A program made the position numbers and the translations under genes. Below are positions 5,277-5,497 of a DNA stretch of 5,497 bases, in pieces. Each line of letters starts with the position of its first letter. The first letter of the stretch is position 1. The notes beneath the pieces were generated by a model that was given only the letters and a program-made list of their open reading frames with translations, did not search any database and was not told where the DNA came from. The stretch is taken from NCBI GenBank assembly GCA_036272735.1, contig DATAYF010000048.1, positions 1 through 5,497 of the forward strand, given 5' to 3'. The stretch is from DATAYF01 sp036272735. Lineage in GTDB: Bacteria > Chloroflexota > Ktedonobacteria > Ktedonobacterales > Ktedonobacteraceae.

Positions 5277-5497
5277 ATGAAGCAGCTGATCACCGCCAAA
5301 TTGAAACTGCATACCGATCCTGCACAGTTCCAGGCCTTGCGCACGACGCAACTGGCCTATCGGGATGCCCTGAACGCGGTGAGTCGCTACTCGTTTGCCC
5401 ATGGCAAGAAGAGCAACCAGCAGTGGTTGCAACAAGAGATGTATGCAGAAGTACGCGCCGTGTATCATTTGCCTGCCCAGATGGCCTGTAATGTTCC
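5277..5497 (+). CDS. tnpB: TnpB / IS605 OrfB-family RNA-guided nuclease (3' partial)
   Basis: The first 73 codons of the gene are in the window. The start MKQLITAKLKLHTDPAQFQA and the AYRDALNAVSRYSF and VYHLPAQMACNV segments are the N-terminal helix-turn-helix/REC-like part of OrfB proteins, which normally carry the pattern KLxLxPTxEQ, then AxNxxS, then LPAQM. TnpB is an omega-RNA-guided nuclease of IS200/IS605 and IS607 elements. Its RuvC motifs and its own omega-RNA, at the 3' end of the gene, would lie beyond the window. The ATG at 5277 sits right after a good promoter and lacks a Shine-Dalgarno. The same frame is open upstream all the way through iscB exon 2, so a read-through IscB-TnpB product is possible in principle. 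Confidence 0.85.
   Translation, partial: MKQLITAKLKLHTDPAQFQALRTTQLAYRDALNAVSRYSFAHGKKSNQQWLQQEMYAEVRAVYHLPAQMACNV

Larger units (their letters stand above)
5145..5497 (+). mobile_element. Left part of a tnpB-bearing IS element inserted in iscB
   Basis: IscB similarity ends after TTCAAC (5139-5144). The following 132 bases contain a strong hairpin and a promoter and then enter a tnpB gene, which continues past the right edge. This is the arrangement expected for the left end of an IS200/IS605-family or related element carrying only tnpB. The boundary is inferred from where IscB similarity stops and could be off by several bases. No tnpA lies upstream of tnpB. Confidence 0.6.

Overview
The window looks like an accessory, transposon-rich stretch of a bacterial chromosome. 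RNA-guided nuclease transposon genes (iscB, tnpB), an omega-RNA of the HEARO type, and a bacterial IIB-like group II intron sit close together behind ordinary host genes. Such a combination, with moderate GC and abundant IscB-type elements, would fit a Ktedonobacteria-like member of the Chloroflexota. This is an inference from gene content and style, not a demonstrated assignment. All convincing genes are on the + strand.

Host part (1-3019). The window opens inside a polytopic membrane protein resembling GT-C/GT39-type glycosyltransferases; its N-terminus lies off the left edge. A 266-base spacer follows. It carries a good sigma70-type promoter (1625-1653) and a 13-base perfect tandem repeat with an upstream inverted partner. 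Next is a soluble PAS-domain histidine kinase (1859-3019) that starts at GTG and has no adjacent response regulator.

Mobile part (about 3029-5497). Directly after the kinase stop lies an IscB element. It begins with a structured omega-RNA (HEARO) leader of about 240 nt and continues with iscB from a TTG start at 3286. The iscB reading frame is cut after codon 299 by a complete 659-nt group II intron (4183-4841). The intron has a GTGCG 5' end, a textbook 34-nt domain V and a domain VI with a bulged branch-point A seven bases before exon 2. It encodes no reverse transcriptase. Removing 4183-4841 joins ...GGLTK to YSRTL..., restoring the RuvC-III motif (H311, D314) and the C-terminal domain, so an active IscB nuclease can be made only after splicing or by assembly of two fragments.

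Exon 2 keeps its family resemblance only to about 5144 (...GSFN). There a second element, carrying a hairpin, a TTGACA-17-TACACT promoter and the start of a tnpB gene, appears to have inserted and removed the end of iscB. The frame stays open from exon 2 into tnpB without a stop, up to the window edge.

The notable system is therefore a stack of selfish elements: an omega-RNA-guided IscB transposon invaded by an ORF-less group II intron at its RuvC-III coding site, and then by a TnpB element at its 3' end. Splicing would act as a gate on nuclease activity, and the intron depends on an outside maturase/RT for mobility.
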